DNA of 64,000 nucleotides from Mycolicibacterium diernhoferi (GCF_019456655.1 NZ_CP080332.1:5828001-5892000); one strand, 5' to 3'; shown: positions 48,937 through 57,941, counted from the stretch's first letter. A program made the numbers and translations. Notes: a model not told the origin generated them from the letters alone.

Positions 48937-49653
48937 TCAGTCTGCCGGTTTTTGGAAGTACAGAGCGACACTCTTACCGATCAACGGGTTCAGCGCCGCT
49001 TCCGCCGTACGAGTCAGCCAGGGCCGGCTCATCATGTCCCACACCAACAGTTTGTGATAGGCCGTCACCGCCGGATTGTCTGGCTTGTCCACGCCGACAG
49101 CACATTTGAGCCACCAAAACGGTGCGTGCAGCGAATGCGCATGCTCGCTGTGGGCGAACCGCATACCCCGTCCCACGACCTTGTCGCGCAGTTCGTCGGC
49201 GCGGTAGATGCGGATGTGCCCGCCCTCGTTGGCGTGGTACTCGTCCGACAGCAGCCAGCACACCTTCTCGGGCAGCCAGCGCGGGACGGTGATGGCAAGC
49301 GCACCACCAGGTTTGAGGACCCGGACCAGCTCCGAGATCGCCTTGTCGTCCTCCGGGACGTGCTCCAGGATCTCCGAGGCGATGACGCAGTCGAACGTGC
49401 CATCGGCATAGGGCAACGCCAGGGCGTCCCCCTTGACCGCCTCCGCGCGGGCCGACGCCGGCGCCTCGCCCTGCTCCTTCATGGCCGTCAGGATGGCGTC
49501 CACGTCATTGAGGTCCTCGACGCTCTGGTCGAAGGCGATGACGTCGGCGCCGCGGCGGTAGGCCTCGAAGGAGTGGCGCCCCGCGCCACAGCCCACATCG
49601 ATGACCGATGTCCCCGGCCCTACGCCGAGCCGGTCGAAGTCAACGGTCAGCAC
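48937..49653 (-). CDS. Class I SAM-dependent methyltransferase (Methyltransf_11 type)
   Basis: The 238-residue protein has the SAM motif SVIDVGCGAGRHSFEAYRRG (about residues 16-35), an acidic motif II (VIAFDQSVEDL), and the post-motif FDCVIASEILEHVPEDD. The C-terminal part is Trp-rich (FWWLKCAVGVDKPDNPAV). GTG at 49653 was chosen; it overlaps the end of the GT4 gene by 14 bp, so translation is coupled. It likely methylates a saccharide or lipid intermediate of the same pathway. Confidence 0.85.
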   Translation of the reverse strand: MLTVDFDRLGVGPGTSVIDVGCGAGRHSFEAYRRGADVIAFDQSVEDLNDVDAILTAMKEQGEAPASARAEAVKGDALALPYADGTFDCVIASEILEHVPEDDKAISELVRVLKPGGALAITVPRWLPEKVCWLLSDEYHANEGGHIRIYRADELRDKVVGRGMRFAHSEHAHSLHAPFWWLKCAVGVDKPDNPAVTAYHKLLVWDMMSRPWLTRTAEAALNPLIGKSVALYFQKPAD

Positions 49654-50887
49654 GCTGCGTGTCCTTTCGGGTTCGGTCGATTGCCCGCTCGTAGACGGCC
49701 ACGGTCTGTGCCGCCACGGACTCCCAGCTGAATACGTCCAGGGCCCGGCGCCGGCCGGCCGCGCCGAGGCGGTGCCGTTCGGCCGGCGAGTCCAGCAGTT
49801 CGCCGAGCACATCGGTCAGCTCGTCGACATCGGCGGGCCGGACCAGGCGTGCGCATTCCTCGCTCAGCACCTCGGGCAGCGCCCCGGCCCGGCTCGCCAC
49901 GATCGGCGTGCCGCTGGCCATCGCCTCCACGGCGGGCAGCGAGAATCCTTCGTAAAGCGAAGGGATACAGGCTATCTCAGCGGACGCCAGCAGCTCGGCC
50001 AGCGCCTCGTCGGTCAACCCGCTGGAGACGTTGACGATATCGGAGATGCCCAGCTCGGCGATCAGCTTCTCGGTCGGGCCGTTGGGCTCGAGCTTGGACA
50101 CCAGCTGCAGATCCAGGTTGTGGTGCGTGCGCAACCGCGCCACCGCCCGCAGCAGATTGCCGACGCCCTTGAGCGGCACATCGGCACTGGCGATCGCGAT
50201 GATCCGGCCGGGCACCCGCGCATCGGACGGCTGGAACAGCTCGGTGTCGACACCGAGGGGCACCACGTGCAGCTGGGCGTCGCTGACCCCGAAGTCCGCG
50301 GCGATGTCGGCGGCCGAGGTCGACGAGACGGTCAGCAGCTCCGGGATGGCACGGGCCACCTTCTTCTGTGTCTCGGCGAAGGCGTACCACCGGCGGACCA
50401 GCGGCTTGCGCCACCACTTGGCGGCGGCCACCTCGAGAACGCGGTCCCGGGTGATCGGGTGGTGCACGGTGGCGACCAGCGGCATCCCGCGCTCGGCGAT
50501 CGTCAACAGGGCCGACCCCAGGCTCTGGTTGTCGTGCACCACGTCGAACTCGTCGCCGCGCTCGGCCATGATGCGCGCGACCCGCAGACAGAACGTCTTG
50601 GGTTCGGGGAAACCGGCCGACCACATGGTCGCCAGTTCGAGCAGGTCGATGCGGTCCCGGATCTCGCGCGGATGCGGGACGCGGAACGGATCGGGCTCGC
50701 GATAAAGGTCGAGGCTGGGCACCTTGGTGAGCCGCACCCGCGGGTCCAGGCCTTCGGGATAGGGCTGGCCGGAGAACACCTCGACGTCGTGGCCGAGTTC
50801 GGCCAGACCCCGGGAAAGATGCCGTACATACACACCCTGACCACCGCAATGAGTTTTGCTTCGGTACGAGAGAAGGGCTATACGCAC
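49640..50887 (-). CDS. GT4-family glycosyltransferase
   Basis: The 415-residue protein has a GT-B fold with an N-terminal MRIALLSYRSKTHCGGQGVY and the Gly-rich acceptor loop. The nucleotide-sugar region is visible (VPLKGVGNLLRAVARL) as is the E-x7-E motif (YEGFSLPAVEAMASGTPIVA). I recall close relatives in M. tuberculosis (Rv0225-type). It is the first gene of an operon with a methyltransferase and a toroid protein. A TetR-type operator lies 38 bp upstream of its GTG. Confidence 0.85.
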   Translation of the reverse strand: MRIALLSYRSKTHCGGQGVYVRHLSRGLAELGHDVEVFSGQPYPEGLDPRVRLTKVPSLDLYREPDPFRVPHPREIRDRIDLLELATMWSAGFPEPKTFCLRVARIMAERGDEFDVVHDNQSLGSALLTIAERGMPLVATVHHPITRDRVLEVAAAKWWRKPLVRRWYAFAETQKKVARAIPELLTVSSTSAADIAADFGVSDAQLHVVPLGVDTELFQPSDARVPGRIIAIASADVPLKGVGNLLRAVARLRTHHNLDLQLVSKLEPNGPTEKLIAELGISDIVNVSSGLTDEALAELLASAEIACIPSLYEGFSLPAVEAMASGTPIVASRAGALPEVLSEECARLVRPADVDELTDVLGELLDSPAERHRLGAAGRRRALDVFSWESVAAQTVAVYERAIDRTRKDTQRADR

Positions 50888-50924
50888 GTCAGCTCAATCC
50901 GCTGAACTGCGGCGCAAGCATGCT

Positions 50925-50940
50925 GGACATGTGTCCAGAC
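50925..50940. promoter_or_regulatory. TetR-cluster operator, copy 2
   Basis: GGACATGTGTCCAGAC lies between the GT4 gene start (50887) and the C39-like gene end (50958). The first 12 bases are palindromic with one central mismatch. It matches copy 1 at 47158 in orientation and sequence (15 of 16). Confidence 0.65.
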
Positions 50941-50957
50941 TATAGTTTGACGCGCTA

Positions 50958-51560
50958 TCAGGCGCAATGCGTCCCCGGCCCCGGCCGACCCGGCACGACG
51001 AACGCGAAAGGCCTCCGGTAGCCCAGTCCGGTCAGCCGCGCACCGCGCACCGCCTCGACATCCACCGACCGGATTGCTCCCGATGTCGGCTCGTAACAAC
51101 GTAATTCGCGCTCGCCGGCGCCGACACCGACGAACAACACCCAGTGCCGCGGGATGACGCCGCCGACCAGCATCGGCACCGGCAACCCCGATCGCAGCGC
51201 GACCATGACGTCGCTCAGTGGCTCGGTGCGGCCGCCGAGCAGGCCTCGGCACAGCCGCCAGCGGTAACCGACGAGGCTGTGCTCGTTGATCACGCCGGCC
51301 AGCCCGGCCGGCGTCATCCCCAGCCGGCGCGGCCACACCATGTTGGCGGACCGATGCACCCGCAGTTGTTCGGCGTCGAACCAGCTCGCCGCACCGGCCT
51401 CGCGCAGAGCGGTGCCGTAGTCCGGACGCAGCATCGCGGCGGCCAGCACCGCGACGGAGGGTCCGCAGCTGATCCCGTCGCGTTGCCGCAGGTGTAGACC
51501 TGGTTTGAGATTTCCGATTCTGGCAATATTACCGGCGAGTAAGAACCGCGCACAGCTCAC
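50958..51560 (-). CDS. Papain-like/C39-type cysteine peptidase-like protein
   Basis: The roughly 200-residue protein has a likely nucleophile Cys in RQRDGISCGPSVAVLAAAML (about residue 33), a His in VIPRHWVLFVGVGAG (about 140), and a YEPTSGAIR segment where the third catalytic residue would sit. This resembles C39/papain-like peptidases of bacteriocin or cell-wall type. No membrane segment is clear. The start is uncertain: GTG 51560 or TTG 51572; neither has a good ribosome site. It is divergent from the membrane operon at 51572. Confidence 0.55.
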   Translation of the reverse strand: MSCARFLLAGNIARIGNLKPGLHLRQRDGISCGPSVAVLAAAMLRPDYGTALREAGAASWFDAEQLRVHRSANMVWPRRLGMTPAGLAGVINEHSLVGYRWRLCRGLLGGRTEPLSDVMVALRSGLPVPMLVGGVIPRHWVLFVGVGAGERELRCYEPTSGAIRSVDVEAVRGARLTGLGYRRPFAFVVPGRPGPGTHCA

Positions 51561-51571
51561 TGGGGGTGGCA

Positions 51572-53416
51572 ATGGCGGGCGGATCGTTCTTATCGGCGGG
51601 ATCGTTGCTGGCCGAGGCCGGCAGCGAAGGTGGTGGAGCGGACCTCGATCAGATCATCGGGGTCTCGGTGGCGACCGGGATCGTCACCGCCGCGTTGTTG
51701 TGGATCGGCGTCCTGCATCGAACCCGGCGGATCACCTGGCTGGACACCCTGGCCACCAAGGTGGGTGTCCTGATGAAACGCCCGCCCTGGGTGGCACTGC
51801 CGACCCTGTTGTTCACCTCGACGATCATCTGCGCGATGTTCGGCTTCATCTGGGACGTCAGCCTGCACATCGGCAAGGGCCGCGACTCCGGACCGCTGGC
51901 CAACCCGGCCCACTACTTCATCCTCGTGGGCCTGTTCCTGCTGTTCATCGCCGGATCGCTGGCCATCATCCTGCCGTACGACAAGCCGGGCCCGGCCGCA
52001 CTGCGGATCACCCGGACCTGGTACGCACCCGTCGGCGGCGTCCTGATGGCCGCGTGCGGGCTGTACGCCCTGATCGGCTTCCCACTCGACGATGTCTGGC
52101 ACCGCCTCTTCGGCCAGGACGTGACGCTTTGGGGGCCGACGCATCTGATGCTGATCGGCGGTGCCGGCCTGTCCCTGATCGCGGTGCTGCTCCTCGAACA
52201 CGAGGGCCGCATGGCGATGGGGCCCGGCGCCGAGGTCGCACCCCGGAAGATCCTGCGGTACTTCGCGTTCGGTGGTCTGCTCATCGGCCTGTCGGTGTTC
52301 CCCGTCGAATACGACTTCGGCGTCGAACAATTCCGGCTGGTGCTGCACCCGATGCTGGTCGCGGCCGCCGCGAGCCTGGCCCTGGTCGCGGCCCGGATCA
52401 CGCTCGGCAAGGGAGCGGCACTGGCCGCGGTGGCCTTCGCCCTGCTGATCCGGGGGCTCGTCGCCATTGCGGTCGGCCCGGTGCTCGGCGCTCCCTACAG
52501 CTGGTTCGCGCTGTACCTGGGACCGGCTTTGGTGGTGGAACTTCTCGCGCTGACACCGCTTTTCAAACGGCCGGTGCTGTTCGGGGCGGTCGCCGGGGCG
52601 GGTATCGCGACGGTCGGGCTGTGGCTGGAGTCCTTCTGGGTCGACGCGGTGTTCATGTACCCGTGGCCGACCAGCATGTGGGGCGAGGCGCTGATCATGT
52701 CCGTCCCGGTCGCCGTCACCATGGGCATGTGCGGTGGCCTGCTGGCCACCGTGCTCACCGGCCGGCCCCTACCGCACCGTGCGGTGAGCGCCGGTCTGGT
52801 CGCGGCCACGGTGCTGACCGTCGGCGCCGCGATGGGCAACGGGCTGACCATCTCGGTGCCGGAGAACGCCGCCGCGCAGATCACCCTCGACGAGCTGCCC
52901 AGCCCGCAGGGCGAGCGACTGGTCAGTGCCGACATCCGGGTCACCCCGGCGGATCTGATCGGTGACGATCCCGAGTGGGTGTCCATGCTGTCCTGGCAGG
53001 GCGGCCTGGACAACGAGCGCGGACTGATCGTCGATCACCTGGAACGCGTGGGCCCCGGGCACTACCGCACCACCCGCCCCATCCCGGTGTGGGGCACCTG
53101 GAAGACGCTGATCCGGATCCAGGACGGCCGCACCATGGCCGCGGTCCCGGTGTTCCTGCCCGCCGATCCCGGCATCGGCGCCGTCGAGCTTCCCGCCGAG
53201 GAATCGATGACGCGCGATGTCACCGCGGAAATCACTGTGCTGCAACGGGAACGAAATCTGGACGTGCCGAGCTGGCTGTTCACTGCCGCCTCCCTGGTGG
53301 TGCTGGCATGCTCGCTGATCCTGATCGCGGCCTTGAGTTGGGGCGCGGGACGGATCAACGACCGGGAGATGCGCACCCGCGCCGACACCGTCGCCAGAGA
53401 GCCCGCGCAGCTCTGA
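51572..53416 (+). CDS. Polytopic membrane protein with YtkA/FixH-like C-terminal domain
   Basis: The 614-residue protein has about a dozen membrane helices in residues 25-425. An extracytoplasmic beta-rich domain of about 140 residues follows (VGPGHYRTTRPIPVWGTWKT then a PVFLPADPG segment), similar to FixH/YtkA-type metal-accessory domains, and a final membrane helix with a short charged tail. Conserved-looking His/Met/Trp residues occur in helices (THLMLIGGAG, YPWPTSMWGEA). It opens a four-gene operon with a tiny membrane protein, a cupredoxin-like lipoprotein and a second polytopic protein. Function is unknown; a copper-related role is inference. Confidence 0.75.
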   Translation: MAGGSFLSAGSLLAEAGSEGGGADLDQIIGVSVATGIVTAALLWIGVLHRTRRITWLDTLATKVGVLMKRPPWVALPTLLFTSTIICAMFGFIWDVSLHIGKGRDSGPLANPAHYFILVGLFLLFIAGSLAIILPYDKPGPAALRITRTWYAPVGGVLMAACGLYALIGFPLDDVWHRLFGQDVTLWGPTHLMLIGGAGLSLIAVLLLEHEGRMAMGPGAEVAPRKILRYFAFGGLLIGLSVFPVEYDFGVEQFRLVLHPMLVAAAASLALVAARITLGKGAALAAVAFALLIRGLVAIAVGPVLGAPYSWFALYLGPALVVELLALTPLFKRPVLFGAVAGAGIATVGLWLESFWVDAVFMYPWPTSMWGEALIMSVPVAVTMGMCGGLLATVLTGRPLPHRAVSAGLVAATVLTVGAAMGNGLTISVPENAAAQITLDELPSPQGERLVSADIRVTPADLIGDDPEWVSMLSWQGGLDNERGLIVDHLERVGPGHYRTTRPIPVWGTWKTLIRIQDGRTMAAVPVFLPADPGIGAVELPAEESMTRDVTAEITVLQRERNLDVPSWLFTAASLVVLACSLILIAALSWGAGRINDREMRTRADTVAREPAQL

Positions 53417-53420
53417 GCCG

Positions 53421-53606
53421 ATGACACCCCCACCCAGCCACCCGATGACCCTCCTCGCCGATCATTCACTGCTGCTGGCGCTGCCGGCCTTCGCACCGGC
53501 GGTGGTGGTGGCCGGGGTCGTCGCGTGGCTGGCGATCCGCGACCGGCGCAACCCCGACCCGGACAGCCCCCAGAGCCAGGACCGCGAGAGCAAGGACACC
53601 GATTGA
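53421..53606 (+). CDS. 61-aa single-pass membrane protein
   Basis: The protein has an N-terminal helix (SLLLALPAFAPAVVVAGVVA, about residues 17-42) and an acidic/basic tail rich in Asp, Arg and Ser. It begins 4 nt after the previous stop, and its stop overlaps the TTG start of the lipoprotein gene (TTGA). The tight packing supports it as a real accessory subunit, in the style of small subunits of membrane enzyme complexes. Confidence 0.7.
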   Translation: MTPPPSHPMTLLADHSLLLALPAFAPAVVVAGVVAWLAIRDRRNPDPDSPQSQDRESKDTD

Positions 53607-53971
53607 GAACCCTGTTCGTCATCGCGGCGGCCGCCCTGCTGAGCGCCGGGTGCACCGAGACCGAGAACCCCGCGCCGCCACCGCCGGATCAGCAGACGCC
53701 GGCGCAACGGGTGGTCATCGACGTCACCATCGAGGACGGCCGGGTCACCCCCACCAACCAGCAGGTGCAGGCCGCCGTGAACCAGCCGATCGTCATCCGG
53801 GTATCCAGCGACGCGACTGACGAACTGCACGTGCACGCGACTCCGGAACACACCTTCGCGGTGAAGGCCGAACCACTGCAATCGTTTCAGTTCCAGGTCG
53901 AGGTGCCCGGCCGGGTCGATGTCGAACTGCACGATCTGCACCGAGTCGTGGCCACCATCGCGGTGCAGTGA
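53603..53971 (+). CDS. Cupredoxin-like lipoprotein
   Basis: The 122-residue protein starts with TTG and has a lipoprotein signal with lipobox LSAGC (Cys17). A Pro-rich linker follows, then a single beta-sandwich domain with QPIVIRVSSDATDELHVHA, EHTFAVKAEPLQSFQFQVEV and a final HDLHRVVATI. The His residues (HVHATPEH, LHDLH) suggest a copper or other metal site, as in EfeO/cupredoxin_1 domains. It should sit on the outer face of the membrane. It overlaps the next gene by GTGA. Confidence 0.8.
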   Translation: MRTLFVIAAAALLSAGCTETENPAPPPPDQQTPAQRVVIDVTIEDGRVTPTNQQVQAAVNQPIVIRVSSDATDELHVHATPEHTFAVKAEPLQSFQFQVEVPGRVDVELHDLHRVVATIAVQ

Positions 53972-55245
53972 CCACCGTCCTCGCGCACGGACTCGGTGGC
54001 TCGGCCGATCTGCCCATCCCGTTCACCTACGCTGTGGTCGGCGCGGCGTGGACGCTCACCCTCACCTTCGCGGTGGTGGCATTCGCCTGGCGCACCCCGC
54101 GTTTCGACGCAGACACCCCGGGCCGCCCACTGCCGGACTGGATGGGCACGGTCATCGATGCGCCGGTCACCCGGTGGCTGGTGGCCGGCCTGGGCTTGGC
54201 GTTCACCGGTTGGGTGGCCGTGGCGGCCGCCGTCGGTCCACAGGATGGCCGCAACGCCCTGCCCGGTGTCTTCTACGTGCTGCTGTGGGTCGGGCTGGTG
54301 GCGCTGTCGCTGTTCTTCGGGCCGGTGTGGCGCGCGATCTCCCCGGTACGCACCGTTGTGCGGTTGCTGCCGATCACCCGCGGACGGTACCCGCGCCGGC
54401 TGGGTTACTGGCCCGCCGCGGCCGGCCTGTTCACCTTCGTCTGGCTGGAACTGGCCAGTCCCGACCCGGGATCGCTTACCGCGGTGAAGATCTGGCTGTC
54501 GATCTACCTGGCTGTCACGCTGGCCGGCGCCGTGCTGTGCGGAACGCGCTGGTGTGCGCACGCCGACCCGTTCGAGGTGTACAGCATGATCGCGTCGCGG
54601 TGCTCGCCGTGGCGGCGCAATCCCGACGGCCGCATCGCGATCGGTAACCCGTTCAACCACCTGCTCTCGCTTCCGGTACGCCCGGGGACGGTCACCGTGC
54701 TGGCAGTACTGCTCGGCTCCACCGCCTTCGACAGCTTCTCCGCGATGCCGGCGTGGCGCACCTTCGTCGACACCCATACCGCGGGTCCCTGGGGCGCCAC
54801 CGCGCTCAAGACCGCGGGCCTGCTGTTGTTCGTGGCCACGGTGGCGCTCACCTTCTCACTGGCCGCCGTGGCCACCGGTGGCGTGGACCGCGCCGGGCGC
54901 CGTTCCCTGCCCGGGCTGATGGCGCACTCACTCATCCCGATCGTCATCGGTTACGTCTTCGCGCACTACCTCACCTATCTGGTCGAGAAGGGCCAGCAGA
55001 CCGTCCACGCGCTGCTGGGATCGCCTGACGCGCAGGTGTATTACCTGTTGTCGTCACATCCGACGGTGCTGGCCTCGGCCAAGGTGGGCTTCGTGTTGCT
55101 CGGGCACGTCGCGGCGGTGGTGGCCGCGCACGACCGGGCGCTGCGGGTGCTACCCCGGGGCCACCAGATGACCGGTCAGCTGGCGATGATGCTGGTGATG
55201 GTCGGATACACGTTCACCGGGCTGTATCTGCTGTTCGGTGGTTGA
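53968..55245 (+). CDS. Polytopic membrane protein, last gene of cupredoxin operon
   Basis: The 425-residue protein has about ten membrane helices with several membrane-embedded His and Trp residues (RWCAHADPFEVYSM, MAHSLIPIVIGYVFAHYLTY, LGHVAAVVAAHDRAL). These may bind metal or heme. It does not match a transporter family I know. GTG at 53968 overlaps the lipoprotein stop. Its place in a fully coupled operon suggests a complex with the other three products. Confidence 0.72.
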   Translation: MTTVLAHGLGGSADLPIPFTYAVVGAAWTLTLTFAVVAFAWRTPRFDADTPGRPLPDWMGTVIDAPVTRWLVAGLGLAFTGWVAVAAAVGPQDGRNALPGVFYVLLWVGLVALSLFFGPVWRAISPVRTVVRLLPITRGRYPRRLGYWPAAAGLFTFVWLELASPDPGSLTAVKIWLSIYLAVTLAGAVLCGTRWCAHADPFEVYSMIASRCSPWRRNPDGRIAIGNPFNHLLSLPVRPGTVTVLAVLLGSTAFDSFSAMPAWRTFVDTHTAGPWGATALKTAGLLLFVATVALTFSLAAVATGGVDRAGRRSLPGLMAHSLIPIVIGYVFAHYLTYLVEKGQQTVHALLGSPDAQVYYLLSSHPTVLASAKVGFVLLGHVAAVVAAHDRALRVLPRGHQMTGQLAMMLVMVGYTFTGLYLLFGG

Positions 55246-55263
55246 GGGGACTACGGTTGAGAT

Positions 55264-55815
55264 ATGCGTGCGCTGATCGTGGTTGATGTGCAGAAGGACT
55301 TCTGCGAGGGCGGGTCCCTCGCGGTCGCCGGGGGTGCCGCCGTCGCGCGCGGCATCAGCGAGCTGCTGACCGAACACGATTACGACCACGTGGTCGCCAC
55401 CATGGACTTCCACATCGACCCGGGCGAGCACTTCTCGGATACCCCGGACTACCGGGTGTCCTGGCCCCGGCACTGTGTGGTCGGCACCCCGGGGGTGGAT
55501 TTCCACGAGGACTTCGACCCTGCCGCGGTGCAGTCCGTCTTCACCAAGGGCGAATTCTCCGCCGCCTACAGCGGTTTCGAGGGCACCGACGCCGACGGCA
55601 CGACGCTGACCGACTGGCTGGCCCGGCGCGGTGTCCACAGCGTGGACGTCGTCGGCATCGCCACCGACTACTGCGTGCGGGCGACGGCGGTGGATGCGGT
55701 GGCGGCGGGTCTGCGCACCCGGGTGCTGCTTCCGCTGTGCGCCGGGGTGGCCGCGGAGTCCACCGCCGAGGCGCTGGCGGTGCTGCGGGCCCGCGGCGTC
55801 GAGATCACCGAGTAG
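55264..55815 (+). CDS. pncA: Nicotinamidase/pyrazinamidase
   Basis: The 183-residue enzyme starts MRALIVVDVQKDFCEGGSLA. Catalytic residues are Asp8, Lys95 and Cys137 (IATDYCVRATAVDA). The metal ligands Asp48, His50, His56 and His70 match those of M. tuberculosis PncA. It deamidates nicotinamide in NAD salvage and activates the prodrug pyrazinamide. Nothing in the sequence suggests loss of activity. Confidence 0.95.
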   Translation: MRALIVVDVQKDFCEGGSLAVAGGAAVARGISELLTEHDYDHVVATMDFHIDPGEHFSDTPDYRVSWPRHCVVGTPGVDFHEDFDPAAVQSVFTKGEFSAAYSGFEGTDADGTTLTDWLARRGVHSVDVVGIATDYCVRATAVDAVAAGLRTRVLLPLCAGVAAESTAEALAVLRARGVEITE

Positions 55816-56602
55816 GGTCCACCGGCCGGCCGGTCCAGCGCGGCGGGCGACCGGCCAGCTGCGCCCGCACCCCCTCGGCCGCGTCATCGTGCGCCATCAG
55901 ATGCAGGTGGATCGCGGTCTCCCGGGCGCCGACCTCGTCACGGCCGAGGTCGAAGGAGTCCCACAGCAGCCGCTTACTGGCGGCCACCGACATCGGCGCG
56001 GTGTTGCCGGCGATGTCGCGCGCCACCGCCAGCGCCGCGGGCAGCACCTCCTCGGCGGGCAGCACTCGGCTGCCGAGGCCCATCTGCACGGCGCGGTGAC
56101 CGTCGAACATCGCTCCGGTCAACAGGATCTCGGCCGCGGTCGCGATGCCGACCAGCCGCGGGAGCACCCAGTGCGAGTAGGCGTCGCCGACCACTCCGCG
56201 GCGCACCTGCACGATGCCGTACTTGGCGTCGGCGGCGAAGAACCGGATGTCGCACTGCAGCGCCAAGGTCAGCCCGAGCCCGATCGCGTGCCCGTTCACC
56301 GCGGCGATCACCGGTTTGTTCAGCGTCCACGCCGGCACCGGGAAGCCCGCGGCGCTGAACCCGTCGCCGGGTGCGGTGAAGGTCTGCTCACCGGCACCCA
56401 GGTCGGCGCCGGCGCAGAACGCGGGCGGTGCGCCGGTCAGCACGATGGCACGGACGGCGTCGTCGGTGTCGTACCGGGTCAGGGCATCGGCGAGTTCGTG
56501 GCGCATGCCGTCGCCGACGGCGTTGCGCTGTGCGGGCCGGTTCAGCGTGATGACGGCGACCCCGCCCTCGACGGTGGACAGCAGCGTTCGGTACCCGGGC
56601 AC
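55805..56602 (-). CDS. Enoyl-CoA hydratase/isomerase family protein
   Basis: The 265-residue crotonase has VAVITLNRPAQRNAVGDGM at the start and the oxyanion region PPAFCAGADLGAGEQ. The second catalytic segment, IGLGLTLALQCDIRF, is present, but the usual Glu pair is not obvious (GVVGDAYSHWVLPR). The GTG at 56602 was chosen over a more upstream GTG because GGGAG precedes it. It is divergent from the MarR gene; a palindrome TCTGTAACAGA (56645-56655) sits between. Confidence 0.85.
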   Translation of the reverse strand: MPGYRTLLSTVEGGVAVITLNRPAQRNAVGDGMRHELADALTRYDTDDAVRAIVLTGAPPAFCAGADLGAGEQTFTAPGDGFSAAGFPVPAWTLNKPVIAAVNGHAIGLGLTLALQCDIRFFAADAKYGIVQVRRGVVGDAYSHWVLPRLVGIATAAEILLTGAMFDGHRAVQMGLGSRVLPAEEVLPAALAVARDIAGNTAPMSVAASKRLLWDSFDLGRDEVGARETAIHLHLMAHDDAAEGVRAQLAGRPPRWTGRPVDPTR

Positions 56603-56644
56603 GTGGTCATCATCTCCCGGGTCATCATCCACCCGCCATATATG

Positions 56645-56655
56645 TCTGTAACAGA
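56645..56655. promoter_or_regulatory. Small palindrome in the crotonase/MarR spacer
   Basis: TCTGT-A-ACAGA is a perfect 11-bp palindrome 6 nt before the MarR gene start at 56662 and 42 nt before the divergent crotonase start. It could be a MarR operator half or centre; this is only a suggestion. Confidence 0.35.
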
Positions 56656-56661
56656 GGTATC

Positions 56662-57123
56662 GTGTCCGGGGTGGACACCCGCACGGATCTGGCCGGCCAA
56701 CTGTTCGGCGTGGTCGGCCGTTTCCGTCGGCAACTACGACGGTCCACCGGTGGCGGATTCGACCGCACCGGGCTGACCCAGTCGCAGACCGAACTATTGC
56801 GACTCGTCGGCCGCCGCCCCGACATCTCGGTCCGCGAGGCCGCCGCCGAACTCGGCCTGGCGGCCAACACCGCCTCCACCCTGGTGTCGCGGCTGACGGC
56901 CGAGAATCTGCTGATCCGCTCAGTGGACGGCGCCGATCGGCGGGTCGGCCGGCTGCGGCTCACCGCCGCCGCGCAAGTCGTCGCCGACCGGTCCCGGCTG
57001 GCCCGCCGAGCCGCGCTGGACGGGGCGCTGCGGGCCCTAGACGACACCCAGATCGAGGATCTGGCAAAGGGTTTGGCCGTCATCGGCGAGCTGACCCGGA
57101 TACTGCAGGAGGACCAGCCATGA
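56662..57123 (+). CDS. MarR-family regulator
   Basis: The 153-residue protein has the winged-helix pattern: LTQSQTELLRLVGRRPDISV, then REAAAELGLAANTASTLVSR and the wing ENLLIRSVDGADRRVGRLRL. It starts with GTG at 56662 and overlaps the ABC ATPase gene by ATGA, so it probably controls the exporter operon in response to a drug or lipid ligand. Confidence 0.88.
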   Translation: MSGVDTRTDLAGQLFGVVGRFRRQLRRSTGGGFDRTGLTQSQTELLRLVGRRPDISVREAAAELGLAANTASTLVSRLTAENLLIRSVDGADRRVGRLRLTAAAQVVADRSRLARRAALDGALRALDDTQIEDLAKGLAVIGELTRILQEDQP

Positions 57124-57941
57124 CCCAGCCACCGGCCATCGACTGCCGGGGCCTGTTCCACCGCTACGGCAAGTTCACCGCGGTCTCCGGACTCGACCTG
57201 CAGGTCGCACCGGGCGAGACCGTGGGACTGCTGGGACCGAACGGCGCCGGCAAGACGACGGTGATCCGGGTGCTGACCACCCTGACACCGGCACAGCAGG
57301 GTGAGGTACGTATCTTCGGCCTCGACTCCCGCCGGCAGACCATGGATATCCGCCACAATATCGGTTATGTGCCGCAACAACTTTCCATCGAATCGGCACT
57401 GACGGGACGCCAGAACGTCGAGCTGTTCGCCCGGCTCTACGATGTGCCGCGCCGCGAGCGGGCGGACCGGGTGGCCGGCGCGCTGGACGCCATGCAGCTC
57501 TCCGAGGTCGCCGACAACCCCGCGAGCACCTATTCCGGCGGCATGGTGCGCCGCCTCGAGCTGGCCCAGGCCCTGGTGAACCGGCCCGCGCTGCTGCTGC
57601 TGGACGAACCCACCGTCGGGCTGGATCCCATTGCCCGCGACAGCGTCTGGGAACAGGTCGACCGGATGCAGGCCGAGTTCGGCATGGCGGTCCTGCTCAC
57701 CACCCACTACATGGGCGAGGCCGACGCGCTGTGCGACCGCGTGCTGCTGATGCACCACGGTGAGCTGCAGGCCGACGGCACCCCGGCCGAACTGAAGGCG
57801 GGCCTGCACGACGAGGTCGGCCCGAACGCGACGCTGGAGGACGTCTTCCGGCACTACGCCGGCTCCGATCTCGACGCGGGCGCACCCGCCGGGCTCCGCG
57901 AGGTCCGCGCCGCACGAAGGACGGCCCGCCGTGTCAGCTGA
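57120..57941 (+). CDS. ABC transporter ATPase, DrrA type
   Basis: The 273-residue ATPase has a Walker A (LLGPNGAGKTTVIRVL, about residue 36), the signature YSGGMVRRLELAQAL (about 138), Walker B (LLLLDEPTVGLDP), and the H-loop LLTTHYMGEAD. The order and C-terminal extension fit DrrA-type ABC-2 exporters of drugs or lipids. It overlaps the permease start by 11 bp. Confidence 0.92.
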   Translation: MTQPPAIDCRGLFHRYGKFTAVSGLDLQVAPGETVGLLGPNGAGKTTVIRVLTTLTPAQQGEVRIFGLDSRRQTMDIRHNIGYVPQQLSIESALTGRQNVELFARLYDVPRRERADRVAGALDAMQLSEVADNPASTYSGGMVRRLELAQALVNRPALLLLDEPTVGLDPIARDSVWEQVDRMQAEFGMAVLLTTHYMGEADALCDRVLLMHHGELQADGTPAELKAGLHDEVGPNATLEDVFRHYAGSDLDAGAPAGLREVRAARRTARRVS

